A stretch of 64,000 nt of DNA from Bacillus mycoides (lineage in GTDB: Bacteria > Bacillota > Bacilli > Bacillales > Bacillaceae_G), in assembly GCF_018742245.1 (NCBI RefSeq), contig NZ_CP036132.1, forward strand, positions 1,793,001 to 1,857,000, read 5' to 3'. Both the position numbers and the translations under genes were made by a program. Numbering within the stretch: the first letter of the stretch is position 1; each line of letters starts with the position of its first letter. The notes beneath the pieces were generated by a model, which saw only the letters and a program-made list of their open reading frames with translations, was not told where the DNA came from and searched no databases. Below are positions 36,985 to 45,749 of this stretch, one piece after another.

Positions 36985-37062
36985 ATAAAAGATAAAAAAG
37001 TTCTTTACTAATTTGAAAAACGCAGTAATTATACTACTTATTAGTAAAGAACTTTTTATACA
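36985..37062 (+). terminator. Long-loop terminator after lysR
   Basis: AAAAAAGTTCTTTACTA and TAGTAAAGAACTTTTTA pair perfectly over a loop of about 35 nt that can itself fold, ending in T residues. Confidence 0.65.
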
Positions 37063-37068
37063 AGGACA

Positions 37069-37242
37069 TAAGTGGTTTCAACATATAAAAAAGCTCTTTC
37101 CCGAGTGAAATGTTCTGTATTAGGTTTGAAAATATAGATAGAAAAAAGCATGACAATTTTAAGTCATGCTTTTTTATTTTATAATTACAGAGTTTTGTAT
37201 ACTGGCACTAAAATTTATTTGAAATAATTGTTTGAAAAGATG
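37069..37242 (+). repeat. topB 3'-flank direct repeat, copy B
   Basis: This is a copy of 34709-34895, including the TAAGTGGTTT that carries the topB stop codon in copy A and the AAGCATGAC/GTCATGCTT hairpin. No topB coding sequence precedes it, so the copy arose by duplication or by an insertion separating the arms. Confidence 0.88.
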
Positions 37243-37571
37243 CTATTAAATTGGACGTTTATATCATTTTGATCATTTCTTTTATATAAAGGAAAAATAA
37301 GAAATTAGAAAATGGAAACAAGCAATGAAGAGAACAACTGAAAGTAGCTTACACAGATGTTTATAAAAAGTTATAGAGCATTTCTTTGAATGAGGAATGC
37401 TTTTTGTTTTTGCTTGGAACGAAAATATACAACAAAAATATTATCTAAAATAATAATAATTTATTGCAAAACGATAAAATTTATATTAAAATCAAAATCA
37501 GAATAAATAAGTGTGGTTCTTTTTATGGAAAAGGTAACAACGTTATTTTTAAAATTAGAGGAGGTATAAAT
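37243..37571. other. Intergenic before DUF4153 gene
   Basis: There is no supported gene here. A weak stem AGCATTTC/GGAATGCT followed by TTTTTG at 37378-37412 could be a terminator left from a lost gene; the rest is AT-rich promoter DNA. Confidence 0.4.
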
Positions 37572-38819
37572 ATGGACATTAACAATTTGATTATTGAAAA
37601 TATGGATAACCCTCATGAGTTGGAGAGAATGTATAGAAAAGACCCGAAAGCTTTTAAAAAGTCATTCTCACAAGCATGGGCCCAAAACCCTGATTCCCAG
37701 GTGCTAGATGCTTGGTATGAAAGGTTGCATTTCAAGGAGACGGCAAATACAGAAAAACCTTCATTGTTTCAAAAAGGTTTCTTATTCATGGGCATTTTAG
37801 CTATTCTGGCAGGGCTAAGCACCAGGATAATCTTCCATTTTGTCGAACAGGAAGCAATTGCTCCGATTAACTTGGCTTTTGGTGTAACTCCCTTTATTGC
37901 TGCTTATTTTATTTACAATAATACTCCGAAAAAAAGTATTATTTATTTCCTTGCAGCGTTGTTCCTAATTTCCGGGTTTTATCTTAATACGCTGCCATTA
38001 AATTATAAAGACAGTATTATCCTTGCTTATTTACACTTTCCCATATTCTTATGGGTATTGGTAGGGCTTGCATTTACAGGGAATGAATATTCAAAAGGCA
38101 GTACAAGATTAGCCTATATTAAATTTAATTTGGAGTATTGTATTCTCTACGCCAGCATGGCAGTTAGCGGAATGGTACTAGCAGCATTAACCATGCAGTT
38201 ATTTAGGTTTGTTGACTTGAATATAGAAGACTTCTATTTTAGTAATGTTGTTTTATTTGGTGCTGCCGCTCTTGCTATTGTGGCTGCATACCTGGTATCA
38301 ATGAATCTGAAACTTGCTAAGAATATTACACCATATATAGCTAAAATTTTTAGTCCTCTTGTCCTGATCACATTGTTGCTCTATCTAATAACGGTTATAT
38401 GGGTCGGGAAAAATCCATTCTTGGACCGCAATTTCCTGATAGTCTTCAACGGAATACTCCTTGGTGTATTGGCCGTTACCATATTTTCCATTATCGAGAG
38501 CGACTCAGACGAGAAAAAGAACATTTCAGATTATATAAATTTTGCCTTAATTGTTCTTGCACTTATCATTGACAGTGTGGCTTTGTCAGCAATCGTGTTC
38601 AGACTTTCTTCTTATGGGATTACGCCTAATAGACTTGCTGCTTTAGGAGTAAACATACTTATCTGGGCAAATCTAATTTGGATTATGCTCTCCTATATGC
38701 GTTTTCTACAAAACAAGTCCGGACCTTCAACTATCCAAGATGCCGTTACGAAGTATTTGCCAATCTATGGATTTTGGGCAGCTTTCGTTATATTTGCTTT
38801 TCCTATAATGTTTAATTAG
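37572..38819 (+). CDS. DUF4153-like multi-helix membrane protein
   Basis: This 415-residue protein has a hydrophilic N-terminus of about 70 residues (NPHELERMYRKDPKAFKKSF, WAQNPDSQVLDAWYERL) followed by 10-11 membrane helices. The layout fits DUF2157/DUF4153-type Gram-positive membrane proteins, whose function is unknown. GAGGAGG lies before the ATG at 37572; the frame opens 36 codons earlier without RBS. Codons such as CTT, GCC, GTC and AGG are commoner than in neighbouring genes, hinting at acquisition together with the adjacent duplicated-flank insertion. Confidence 0.7.
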   Translation: MDINNLIIENMDNPHELERMYRKDPKAFKKSFSQAWAQNPDSQVLDAWYERLHFKETANTEKPSLFQKGFLFMGILAILAGLSTRIIFHFVEQEAIAPINLAFGVTPFIAAYFIYNNTPKKSIIYFLAALFLISGFYLNTLPLNYKDSIILAYLHFPIFLWVLVGLAFTGNEYSKGSTRLAYIKFNLEYCILYASMAVSGMVLAALTMQLFRFVDLNIEDFYFSNVVLFGAAALAIVAAYLVSMNLKLAKNITPYIAKIFSPLVLITLLLYLITVIWVGKNPFLDRNFLIVFNGILLGVLAVTIFSIIESDSDEKKNISDYINFALIVLALIIDSVALSAIVFRLSSYGITPNRLAALGVNILIWANLIWIMLSYMRFLQNKSGPSTIQDAVTKYLPIYGFWAAFVIFAFPIMFN

Positions 38820-38921
38820 AAAGGCTCTTTTAATGTAACGAAAAGTTAATCTTCTATTATATCATTTTTATTAATGAGTAAGAGACGATAATTATTGTTA
38901 ATTCTATAATTTCTCGACAAT

Positions 38922-38952
38922 AAAAAAACGTCCCGCAGTGGGACGTTTTTTA
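38922..38952. terminator. Bidirectional terminator DUF4153 / ACR3
   Basis: AAAAAACGTCCCGCAGTGGG plus ACGTTTTTT is a compact perfect stem between convergent genes. Confidence 0.9.
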
Positions 38953-39918
38953 TTATGTGTATTGCTGTTTTTTCTTAATCAGCAGCAACACTTGCGAAAT
39001 GCTAGCAAGCACAGGTAATTCAATTAACGGCCCAATGACCAAGGCAAGTGCAATAAGAGGTTCGTCTGGAAAAGCAGTCACAGCAATTGCGAGTGCAACA
39101 GGCGAATTTCTCGCTAATGTTGTTAAGCTTAGGCTTACAGTGTCTTCATAGGATAAATGCATGATACGTCCTACAAACTGTCCTAGTATAAAGTTAATCA
39201 TGAAGAACAGTAATACTGGTATAAGTAACAATAAAACAACATTCATATTTTGTAATAAATACTTACCTTGTGAGGCAAACATCGCTAATATTGCTAAACT
39301 TAAAAATACAATTTGAGCAGAGCTGAAAAACGGAATGAGTTTATTCTCAAGTGTTTCAGCTTTTTTCATTTTATGCATAATGAATTTTGTAGCGTGTGCA
39401 AGTAAAAATGGTAAAACAAGTACAATAACAATACTTTCTACTAAAATAGAAATTTCTACTGCTTTCATTACACCAGCAAATAAAAACAAATAAATTGGTA
39501 GCAATAATACTTGTAAAATTAAATTTACCGGTAGAATTGATGTAGATAATGCGACGTTACCTTTTGCGATCTCTGTGAAAATTAAATACCAATCTGTACA
39601 CGGAGTAACCATTAACATAATAAAGCCAACCCAAAGTGCTGGGTGATCTGAAAGAAATAACGCGCCTAATCCCCAAGCGAGAAAAGGTGTCCATATAAAA
39701 TTAATACCTAGGCTTGTTCCAGCGAATTTTAAGTTGCGGAATCCATTTTTTATATCCTTTAAGGGGATGCTGAGGAATAATCCATAAAGCATTAAAAATA
39801 AGAAGGGGACAATAAATTTTTCTGAATACATATGTATCATCTTAAATTGTCCTAATATAACCCCAAATATAACAGCTGCAAGAATGATAAAGGTTTGAAT
39901 CTTTTCTAAAGTACTCAT
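38953..39918 (-). CDS. ACR3-type arsenite / bile-acid-symporter family permease
   Basis: This 321-residue membrane protein has ten predicted helices in the BART superfamily. The block VTPCTDWYLIFTEIAKGN carries the Cys conserved in helix 4 of ACR3 arsenite exporters, and TLARNSPVALAIAVTAFPDE the crossover region. No arsR or arsC is adjacent, so arsenite export is plausible but not proven; other anions are possible. It starts with ATG preceded by GAGGA. The promoter carries a 13-bp palindrome over the -10. Confidence 0.8.
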   Translation of the reverse strand: MSTLEKIQTFIILAAVIFGVILGQFKMIHMYSEKFIVPFLFLMLYGLFLSIPLKDIKNGFRNLKFAGTSLGINFIWTPFLAWGLGALFLSDHPALWVGFIMLMVTPCTDWYLIFTEIAKGNVALSTSILPVNLILQVLLLPIYLFLFAGVMKAVEISILVESIVIVLVLPFLLAHATKFIMHKMKKAETLENKLIPFFSSAQIVFLSLAILAMFASQGKYLLQNMNVVLLLLIPVLLFFMINFILGQFVGRIMHLSYEDTVSLSLTTLARNSPVALAIAVTAFPDEPLIALALVIGPLIELPVLASISQVLLLIKKKQQYT

Positions 39919-39955
39919 TAATAAATCCTCTCTATAGATGAATTTCCCTTTCTAG

Positions 39956-39988
39956 TTGTATTATACAAGGTATTTATGTGTTTTTGAA
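39956..39988 (-). promoter_or_regulatory. Promoter with palindrome over -10, ACR3 gene
   Basis: On the minus strand TTCAAA, a 17-bp spacer and TATAAT form a promoter. The perfect palindrome TTGTAT-T-ATACAA (39956-39968) covers the -10, a typical repressor site. Confidence 0.6.
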
Positions 39989-40062
39989 TTTATCACTTTG
40001 ACTGAGGAAATATCTTTATTTAATATTTTTAACCCGAGATATTTTTATTTTTTAAAAGTTAC

Positions 40063-40098
40063 TTGACTAAAGTAAGTGAGTGTACTATACTCACTTAC
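40063..40098 (+). promoter_or_regulatory. azoR promoter with 10-bp inverted repeat
   Basis: -35 TTGACT (40063-40068), a 17-bp spacer and -10 TATACT (40086-40091) make a strong promoter. GTAAGTGAGT and ACTCACTTAC (40072-40098) form a perfect dyad across spacer and -10. Azoreductase genes in Bacillus are repressed by YodB/CatR (DUF24 MarR-type) thiol sensors, so this is probably such an operator. Confidence 0.75.
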
Positions 40099-40317
40099 AT
40101 AAGGTAATTAAATAAATAAAAGTTAAAACTTCGGTTTAGATAATGTATTTAAATGAGATAGTTTCAGCAGGACATGATGAAACCTTTTCTTAGAATAAGA
40201 TTTTTAATGCTGATGAATAATGAATATGATAAGAAAGTTTAGGTGAAGAGAATGGGATTATTTAGCTCATTATTTGGTAAAAAAGAAGAAAATACAAAAG
40301 TAGAGGAGAATAAAACT

Positions 40318-40944
40318 ATGTCAAAAGTATTATTTGTAAAAGCGAACGATCGTCCAGCGGAGCAAGCAATTAGTTCAAAAATGTATGAAACATTTGTAAG
40401 TGCTTATAAGGAAGCAAATCCGAATACAGAAATTACGGAGTTAGATTTATTTGCATTAGATCTTCCGTATTACGGAAATATCGCTATTTCGGGTGGATAT
40501 AAACGTAGTCAAGGAATGGAGATAACAGCTGAAGAAGAGAAGGCAGTTGCTACAGTAGATAAATATTTAAATCAATTTTTAGAGGCTGAAAAGGTTGTAT
40601 TTGCGTTCCCATTATGGAACTTTACAGTACCAGCACCATTAATTACGTATATTTCATATCTTTCTCAAGCTGGAAAAACGTTTAAATATACAGCGAACGG
40701 TCCAGAAGGTTTAGCTGGTGATAAGAAAGTAGTTGTTTTAGGCGCTCGTGGTTCAGATTACTCTTCTGAACAAATGGCTCCTATGGAAATGGCTGTTAAT
40801 TACGTTACAAACGTACTTGGGTTCTGGGGAATTACCAATCCAGAGACAGTTGTAATTGAAGGACACAATCAATATCCAGATCGCTCACAGCAAATTGTTG
40901 AAGAAGGTTTAGAGAACGTTAAGAAAGTAGCGGTGAAATTTTAA
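40318..40944 (+). CDS. azoR: FMN-dependent NADH-azoreductase
   Basis: This 208-residue flavodoxin-like quinone/azo reductase starts MSKVLFVKANDRPAEQA and carries the FMN loop FAFPLWNFTVPAPLITYISY and GARGSDYSSEQMAPM. It reduces quinones and azo dyes by two electrons, protecting thiols. GAGGAG lies 9 nt before this ATG. A second in-frame ATG at 40252, with AGGTGA upstream, would add MGLFSSLFGKKEENTKVEEN plus two residues, so two translation starts are possible. The upstream dyad suggests induction by electrophiles. Confidence 0.93.
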   Translation: MSKVLFVKANDRPAEQAISSKMYETFVSAYKEANPNTEITELDLFALDLPYYGNIAISGGYKRSQGMEITAEEEKAVATVDKYLNQFLEAEKVVFAFPLWNFTVPAPLITYISYLSQAGKTFKYTANGPEGLAGDKKVVVLGARGSDYSSEQMAPMEMAVNYVTNVLGFWGITNPETVVIEGHNQYPDRSQQIVEEGLENVKKVAVKF

Positions 40945-41182
40945 ATAATGATAGTAAATGTAAAAACCAATATGGATGACCATATTGGTTTTTTAGTCTA
41001 TTCCCTATGTTAAAAAATGTATATTTATAAAATAAAAGAAAAGTTTGAAAATAGTATTGCAAAATATTATATATCAAACTATAATGAGTTCAAGAATAGT
41101 TGATACTTAAATTAAATATTCAGAAAATTCAATTAGTTAAAATTGGAAAATGAGATAAGGAAATTTGAATGGGGGTTATATT

Positions 41183-42541
41183 ATGGCGAATAAAGTACCA
41201 TTTTCGTTTATAGTAGTTATCGGATTAATGTTATTTGCACTATTTTTTGGAGCGGGAAATTTAATATTCCCAGCGATGCTTGGTCAATCGGCAGGTGAGA
41301 ATGTATGGATTGCTAACGCTGGATTTTTAGTAACAGGAGTAGGTTTACCATTACTAGGTGTATTAGCATTTGGTTTTTCAGGTAAAGATGATTTACAGTC
41401 ATTAGCAAGTCGTGCTCACCCAGTGTTTGGGATTGTGTTTACAACAGTTTTATACTTAGCAATCGGTCCGTTATTTGCAATACCAAGAACAGGAAATGTT
41501 TCTTATGAAATTGGTCTTAAGCCGTTTATGCCAGAGGGATTAGGTTCTACACCGTTAATTCTTTTCACAATTATATTCTTTAGCATCACTTGTTTTTTTT
41601 CGCTAAATCCTGCGAAAATTGTCGATATTGTTGGGAAAATATTAACGCCAATTAAATTGACATTCATCGGTATTTTAGTAATCGTTGCTTTTATTCATCC
41701 GATTGGAGAAATGCAAGCACCAGTTGAAGGGTATACATCACATGCATTTTTCAAAGGATTCCAAGAAGGATACTTAACGATGGACACGCTTGCATCATTC
41801 GTATTCGGAATCATCATCATTAATGCAATTAAAGAAAAAGGTGCGAAAACGAAAACACAAATTATGGTTGTTTGTGCAAAAGCAACACTGATCGCTGCAT
41901 CTATTTTAGCAATTATTTATACAGCTCTTTCTTATATGGGAGCTTCAAGCGTTGCGAAGCTTGGACATTTAGAAAACGGCGGAGAAGTATTAGCAAAAGT
42001 TTCTAACTACTATTTCGGATCATATGGCGGAGTATTATTAGGGTTAATGATTACAGTTGCTTGTTTAACAACAAGTGTGGGACTTGTATCAGCATGCTCT
42101 TCATTCTTCCATAAGTTATTTCCAAATGTTCCTTACAAAGCAATTGCAATTACGTTATGTGTGTTTAGTGCTATTGTTGCAAATGTTGGATTAACGCAAT
42201 TAATCGCAGTTTCTGTTCCAGTATTAACAGCAATTTATCCACTAGCAATCGTGTTGATTTTCTTAACATTCTTCCACTCATTATTCAAAGGAAGAGCTGA
42301 AGTTTATCAAGTGAGTTTAATCGTAACGTTTATCATCAGCTTATTTGATGGATTAAGTGCAGCTGGAGTTAACATTGAAGTAGTAAGCCGTGTGTTCACT
42401 AAATTCCTTCCGATGCAGGAAGTAGGATTAGGCTGGATCTTCCCAGCGATTATCGGTGGATTTATCGGCTATGGTATTAGCGTTGTAAAAACGAAAAATG
42501 GAGTGCAACCAGCAGCTGATGCAAATAAGAAAATAAGTTAA
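41183..42541 (+). CDS. brnQ: Branched-chain amino acid permease BrnQ
   Basis: This 452-residue LIVCS-family cation symporter imports leucine, isoleucine and valine. It has twelve helices, starting FIVVIGLMLFALFFGAGNLI and FPAMLGQSAGENVW, both family hallmarks. GGGGG is placed for the ATG at 41183; an ATG six codons earlier has no RBS. Cereus-group genomes have several BrnQ copies. No leader peptide or T-box was recognised, so regulation (perhaps CodY) is not visible here. Confidence 0.92.
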   Translation: MANKVPFSFIVVIGLMLFALFFGAGNLIFPAMLGQSAGENVWIANAGFLVTGVGLPLLGVLAFGFSGKDDLQSLASRAHPVFGIVFTTVLYLAIGPLFAIPRTGNVSYEIGLKPFMPEGLGSTPLILFTIIFFSITCFFSLNPAKIVDIVGKILTPIKLTFIGILVIVAFIHPIGEMQAPVEGYTSHAFFKGFQEGYLTMDTLASFVFGIIIINAIKEKGAKTKTQIMVVCAKATLIAASILAIIYTALSYMGASSVAKLGHLENGGEVLAKVSNYYFGSYGGVLLGLMITVACLTTSVGLVSACSSFFHKLFPNVPYKAIAITLCVFSAIVANVGLTQLIAVSVPVLTAIYPLAIVLIFLTFFHSLFKGRAEVYQVSLIVTFIISLFDGLSAAGVNIEVVSRVFTKFLPMQEVGLGWIFPAIIGGFIGYGISVVKTKNGVQPAADANKKIS

Positions 42542-42542
42542 A

Positions 42543-42583
42543 CAAAAAAAGTTATAGAATTTGATTCTATAACTTTTTTTGTT
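42543..42583 (+). terminator. Terminator after brnQ
   Basis: AAAAAAAGTTATAGAAT and ATTCTATAACTTTTTTT are complementary around a two-nt centre, giving a long stem. Confidence 0.88.
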
Positions 42584-42627
42584 ACTATTGATAAGAATAG
42601 AAAAAATAAAGTAGTAGGGGAAATAAA

Positions 42628-43047
42628 ATGAAAAAAACAATTGACCATATCGGGATCGCAGTTCGTGATATAGATAGTACGATACAGTTTTATGAAAAGG
42701 TTTTATCAGGGACTTTAATAGATCGATACGTAAGTGAAGCACCCGGTGTTGAAAGCGAAGTAGCCATTCTTGAAGTTGATGGTGATAGAATCGAATTACT
42801 TGCGCCGACGAATAACACAACTTCTCCAATAGCACGATTTATAAAGCAAAAAGGGAAAGGTGTCCATCATGTTGCGTATCGTGTAGATGATTTAGATGTA
42901 GCTTTAGAAGAATTAAAGGAACAAGGCATTCGAACGTTAGAGCATACCCTTCGAATTAATAAACATGGTAGACGATTAATTTATCTTAACCCAGCGGATA
43001 CAGAGGGAACAATCATTGAGTATTGTGATTATCCGGAAGAGAAGTAA
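42628..43047 (+). CDS. VOC protein, methylmalonyl-CoA epimerase-like
   Basis: This 139-residue vicinal-oxygen-chelate protein is built of two beta-alpha-beta-beta-beta modules. Metal ligands are likely His7 in IDHIGIAVRD, a His in KGKGVHHVAYRVDD and the late Glu in GTIIEYCDY. The FYEKVLSGTLIDRY and RIELLAPTN blocks match methylmalonyl-CoA epimerases, which invert (2S)- to (2R)-methylmalonyl-CoA. No mutase gene is adjacent, so the assignment to this reaction is family-level only. Confidence 0.82.
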   Translation: MKKTIDHIGIAVRDIDSTIQFYEKVLSGTLIDRYVSEAPGVESEVAILEVDGDRIELLAPTNNTTSPIARFIKQKGKGVHHVAYRVDDLDVALEELKEQGIRTLEHTLRINKHGRRLIYLNPADTEGTIIEYCDYPEEK

Positions 43048-43061
43048 AGGAAGTTTATCCT

Positions 43062-43100
43062 TGAGAAAAGGTGTTACGTAATAACGTAACACCTTTTTAA
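43062..43100 (+). terminator. Terminator after VOC gene
   Basis: AAAGGTGTTACGT-aata-ACGTAACACCTTTTTAA is a strong stem with a T tract. Confidence 0.9.
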
Positions 43101-43402
43101 TTTGTGTATTTCTCTTTATATGGGAGTTTATTTCACATTTTTTTCACAAATGATTCACGATAACTTTTCTTCTTTAGAAACTTACATAAATATATTTTAT
43201 GCTATAATGATAATCAACTTTAAAAATATTAGTAATATCTATGAAGGTAGCTACTATTATATTGGAAGTATAGAGGTGAGGAATAAATAGAGAGTGATAC
43301 TAAATAGATCCTTATACTTAATCAGGTTAATATTTTATCAAGAAATAAAACTTGGGAAGTAAAAAGTAATGAAAGTGTAGTGACGAAAAAGAAAGAAGTG
43401 AA
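43101..43402. other. Intergenic before ycnJ
   Basis: I see no gene. TATAATGATAATCA at 43202-43215 recalls half of a Fur-type box but lacks the second arm. The remainder is AT-rich promoter DNA. Confidence 0.35.
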
Positions 43403-45052
43403 ATGATTGTGAAAGTAATGCGAAGGTTAGGGGCATGGCTATTAATAGCGTGCGTGTTTATCATATTGATACCAAAAAGCACATCTGCTCATGCGTATGT
43501 TGTGAAATCAAACCCTACTGAAAATGAAACGTTGAAGAAAGCACCATCTATTGTGAAAATTGAATTCGATGAGGACATACAAGTTTCAAGTTTTAATACA
43601 TTGTTCGTAAGAGATACCTCAGGTAAAAGAGTAGATTTAAAAGATGCTCGTATTGATAAGAAAAACAAAAAATTATTAGAAGCTGGGTTAAAAGAGAATC
43701 TCAAAAATGGTCTTTACTCTATTCAGTGGAAAGCCATTTCAGCTGACGGGCATCCGATTCAAGGAGTTATTCCATTCCGGATTGGATTAGCAGAAGCGGG
43801 AACAGACGATATACAAGTAGAAGAGATGGGCTATGTTCCGCAAATCGATATGATCATGGAACGTGGGGTTCTATATACAAGTTTCTCACTATTTTTAGGA
43901 GTTCTATTCTTTAATCTTATTATGTATAAAGGGAATGCAACCCCAGTTCAATCAAGGAGTAAGAGAATAATATGGATATCATTATTTGGGATATTTATTA
44001 GTTTACTATTCAATCTACCATTGCAGGCGAAAATAAATGCTGATGTTTCATGGTTAGAAGCATTCGATCCTATATTATTAAAAGAAACATTACAGCTATC
44101 TGTTTTTGGTTATGTATGGATAACTCAAATGGCTCTTATTAGTACGCTTATGATTGTTACATATTTTGCGGTGAAGCGTGAGAAGCTTTCGTCGTTTAAA
44201 GTATGGAGCATTCCAATTGTATTATTTATTGGGTTACTTGTTATGAAAGCCTTCAATAGTCATGCATATGGACTAAAGTTTAAAGAAATTGCTGTCGTTA
44301 TGGACTTTCTACATTTATTCGCAGCTTCGTTATGGATTGGGGGGCTATCATCGATTGTTCTTCTTTTACGTAAAGCGGATGACAAGTGGACTATGTATTG
44401 GGATGCGATTAAGCGTTTTTCACCGTGGGCAACAGGTGCTGTCATAGTGATTTTATTAACGGGTCTTTTTAACAGTACATTTTTTACTCCCACGATCCAT
44501 TCCCTATTTGATACGAAGTATGGATTGGCCTTATTAGCAAAGATACTTTTATTCGTGTGTATGGGGATATTGGGAATTATTCATTATGTGAAAGGGAGAA
44601 TGCGAGCGCAGCAAAGGTTAGGAGCTACGGTGAAAGTAGAGTTTATCATTGGAATTATCGTTTTTGTAATCGTAGCGTTTATGACAAATGTACAAACGCC
44701 GCCGATGCCTCCTACGGGACCTTTTACAGAGAGTAAACAATTAGATAATGGATATGAACTTACTTTACATGTAAGTCCTAATAAGGTAGGACAGAATGCA
44801 TTTCATATTACTTTGAAGGATGAGAATGGACAGCCTGTTACTGATATGGAACAAATTGTATTGACGACTCAATCTTTAGATATGAATATGGGCAAAGGTT
44901 CATTTAAAGTTTCGGCAGTGTCACCGGGAGAATATGAAGCGGAAGGAATGTATATTAACATGACAGGAAACTGGAATATACATGTTCATGGGTTAACAAA
45001 ATTCCTTGATAGTTTCGATATAGATTATAAATTTATTGTAGGTGGCAGATAA
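43403..45052 (+). CDS. ycnJ: Copper import protein YcnJ (CopC-CopD fusion)
   Basis: This 549-residue protein joins a CopC domain to a CopD membrane domain. After the signal peptide (cut at TSA|HAYV), the mature N-terminal His and the later His in SADGHPIQGV form the Cu(II) site of the CopC fold. Eight helices follow at about 155-435, with a C-terminal extracellular YtkA-like domain (GYELTLHVSPNKVGQNAFHI, MNMGKGSFKVSAVSPGEYEA). In B. subtilis YcnJ imports copper under limitation. The start is ATG 43403 or, less likely, 43418. ycnI overlaps or follows directly; no ycnK repressor is adjacent. Confidence 0.92.
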   Translation: MIVKVMRRLGAWLLIACVFIILIPKSTSAHAYVVKSNPTENETLKKAPSIVKIEFDEDIQVSSFNTLFVRDTSGKRVDLKDARIDKKNKKLLEAGLKENLKNGLYSIQWKAISADGHPIQGVIPFRIGLAEAGTDDIQVEEMGYVPQIDMIMERGVLYTSFSLFLGVLFFNLIMYKGNATPVQSRSKRIIWISLFGIFISLLFNLPLQAKINADVSWLEAFDPILLKETLQLSVFGYVWITQMALISTLMIVTYFAVKREKLSSFKVWSIPIVLFIGLLVMKAFNSHAYGLKFKEIAVVMDFLHLFAASLWIGGLSSIVLLLRKADDKWTMYWDAIKRFSPWATGAVIVILLTGLFNSTFFTPTIHSLFDTKYGLALLAKILLFVCMGILGIIHYVKGRMRAQQRLGATVKVEFIIGIIVFVIVAFMTNVQTPPMPPTGPFTESKQLDNGYELTLHVSPNKVGQNAFHITLKDENGQPVTDMEQIVLTTQSLDMNMGKGSFKVSAVSPGEYEAEGMYINMTGNWNIHVHGLTKFLDSFDIDYKFIVGGR

Positions 45053-45086
45053 AGAAAAGTTACAGAGGAAAAGGAGTTATAAGAAA

Positions 45087-45707
45087 ATGAAACGTATAAA
45101 AAAATTAGGAACAACAATGATAGTGACAATAATTGCAATGGGAATTTTTTCGTTACCTGTAAGTGCTCATGTGACTGTAAAACCAGCAACGTCTGACGTT
45201 AGCTCTTGGGAGACGTATACAATAAAGGTACCTGTTGAAAAGAATATGGCAACAACAAAAGTCACACTAAAAATACCATCTGGAGTTGAGTTTCAACAGT
45301 ACGAGCCAGTGCCAGGGTGGAAAGTGGAAGAACAAAAAGATGCAGCTGGAAAAGTTAAAACTGTAATATGGGAAGCAACAGGAGAAGGGATTTTACCTGG
45401 CCAGTTCCAACGATTTACTTTCGTTGCTAAAAATCCAGATAAAGAGCAACAAATAGCTTGGAATGCATATCAACAATATAAAGATGGAGAAATTGTTGAA
45501 TGGACAGGCGATGAGAAAGCTGAGAAGCCGCATTCACTTACTACGATTGCAAAAGGTACATCATTAACAGGAGAACATGGTGAAGTATCTAGTGTGGAAA
45601 AAAATGAAGGTACAAGTAATATGCAAACAATAGCAATTGTCTTATCTATTTTGGCGATTGTATCGTCGGTATGTACGTGTATTTTTGTAGTCCGTCGTAA
45701 AAAGTAA
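45087..45707 (+). CDS. ycnI: Copper chaperone-like protein YcnI (DUF1775)
   Basis: This 206-residue exported protein has its signal peptide cut at PVSA|HVTV, leaving an N-terminal His as in copper-brace proteins. The DUF1775 fold contains VTVKPATSDVSSWETYTIKV and VPGWKVEEQKD. A C-terminal helix with a basic tail (VRRKK) anchors it to the membrane. YcnI binds Cu(II) and is thought to deliver it to YcnJ. AAGGAG lies 9 nt before the ATG; it starts 34 nt after ycnJ, so the two form an operon. Confidence 0.92.
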   Translation: MKRIKKLGTTMIVTIIAMGIFSLPVSAHVTVKPATSDVSSWETYTIKVPVEKNMATTKVTLKIPSGVEFQQYEPVPGWKVEEQKDAAGKVKTVIWEATGEGILPGQFQRFTFVAKNPDKEQQIAWNAYQQYKDGEIVEWTGDEKAEKPHSLTTIAKGTSLTGEHGEVSSVEKNEGTSNMQTIAIVLSILAIVSSVCTCIFVVRRKK

Positions 45708-45711
45708 AGGA

Positions 45712-45747
45712 AAAGAAAGAGCCTACAAACGGTAGGCTCTTTCTCAT
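45712..45747. terminator. Bidirectional terminator ycnI / eamA
   Basis: AAAGAGCCTAC-aaac-GGTAGGCTCTTTCT forms a strong stem between convergent genes. Confidence 0.9.
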
Positions 45748-45749
45748 AT

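Noticed and set aside
41000..41182. T-box or leader peptide before brnQ
   Set aside because: No T-box sequence, specifier loop or short Leu/Ile/Val-rich frame was found in the 180 nt available.
43202..43215. Possible Fur box upstream of ycnJ
   Set aside because: Only one arm (AATGATAATCA) is convincing; the second half lacks the inverted pairing, and the downstream genes are copper rather than iron genes.
43102..43290. Small plus-strand open frame of 62 codons
   Set aside because: It lacks an RBS, has low-complexity AT-rich composition and starts on the terminator of the previous gene.
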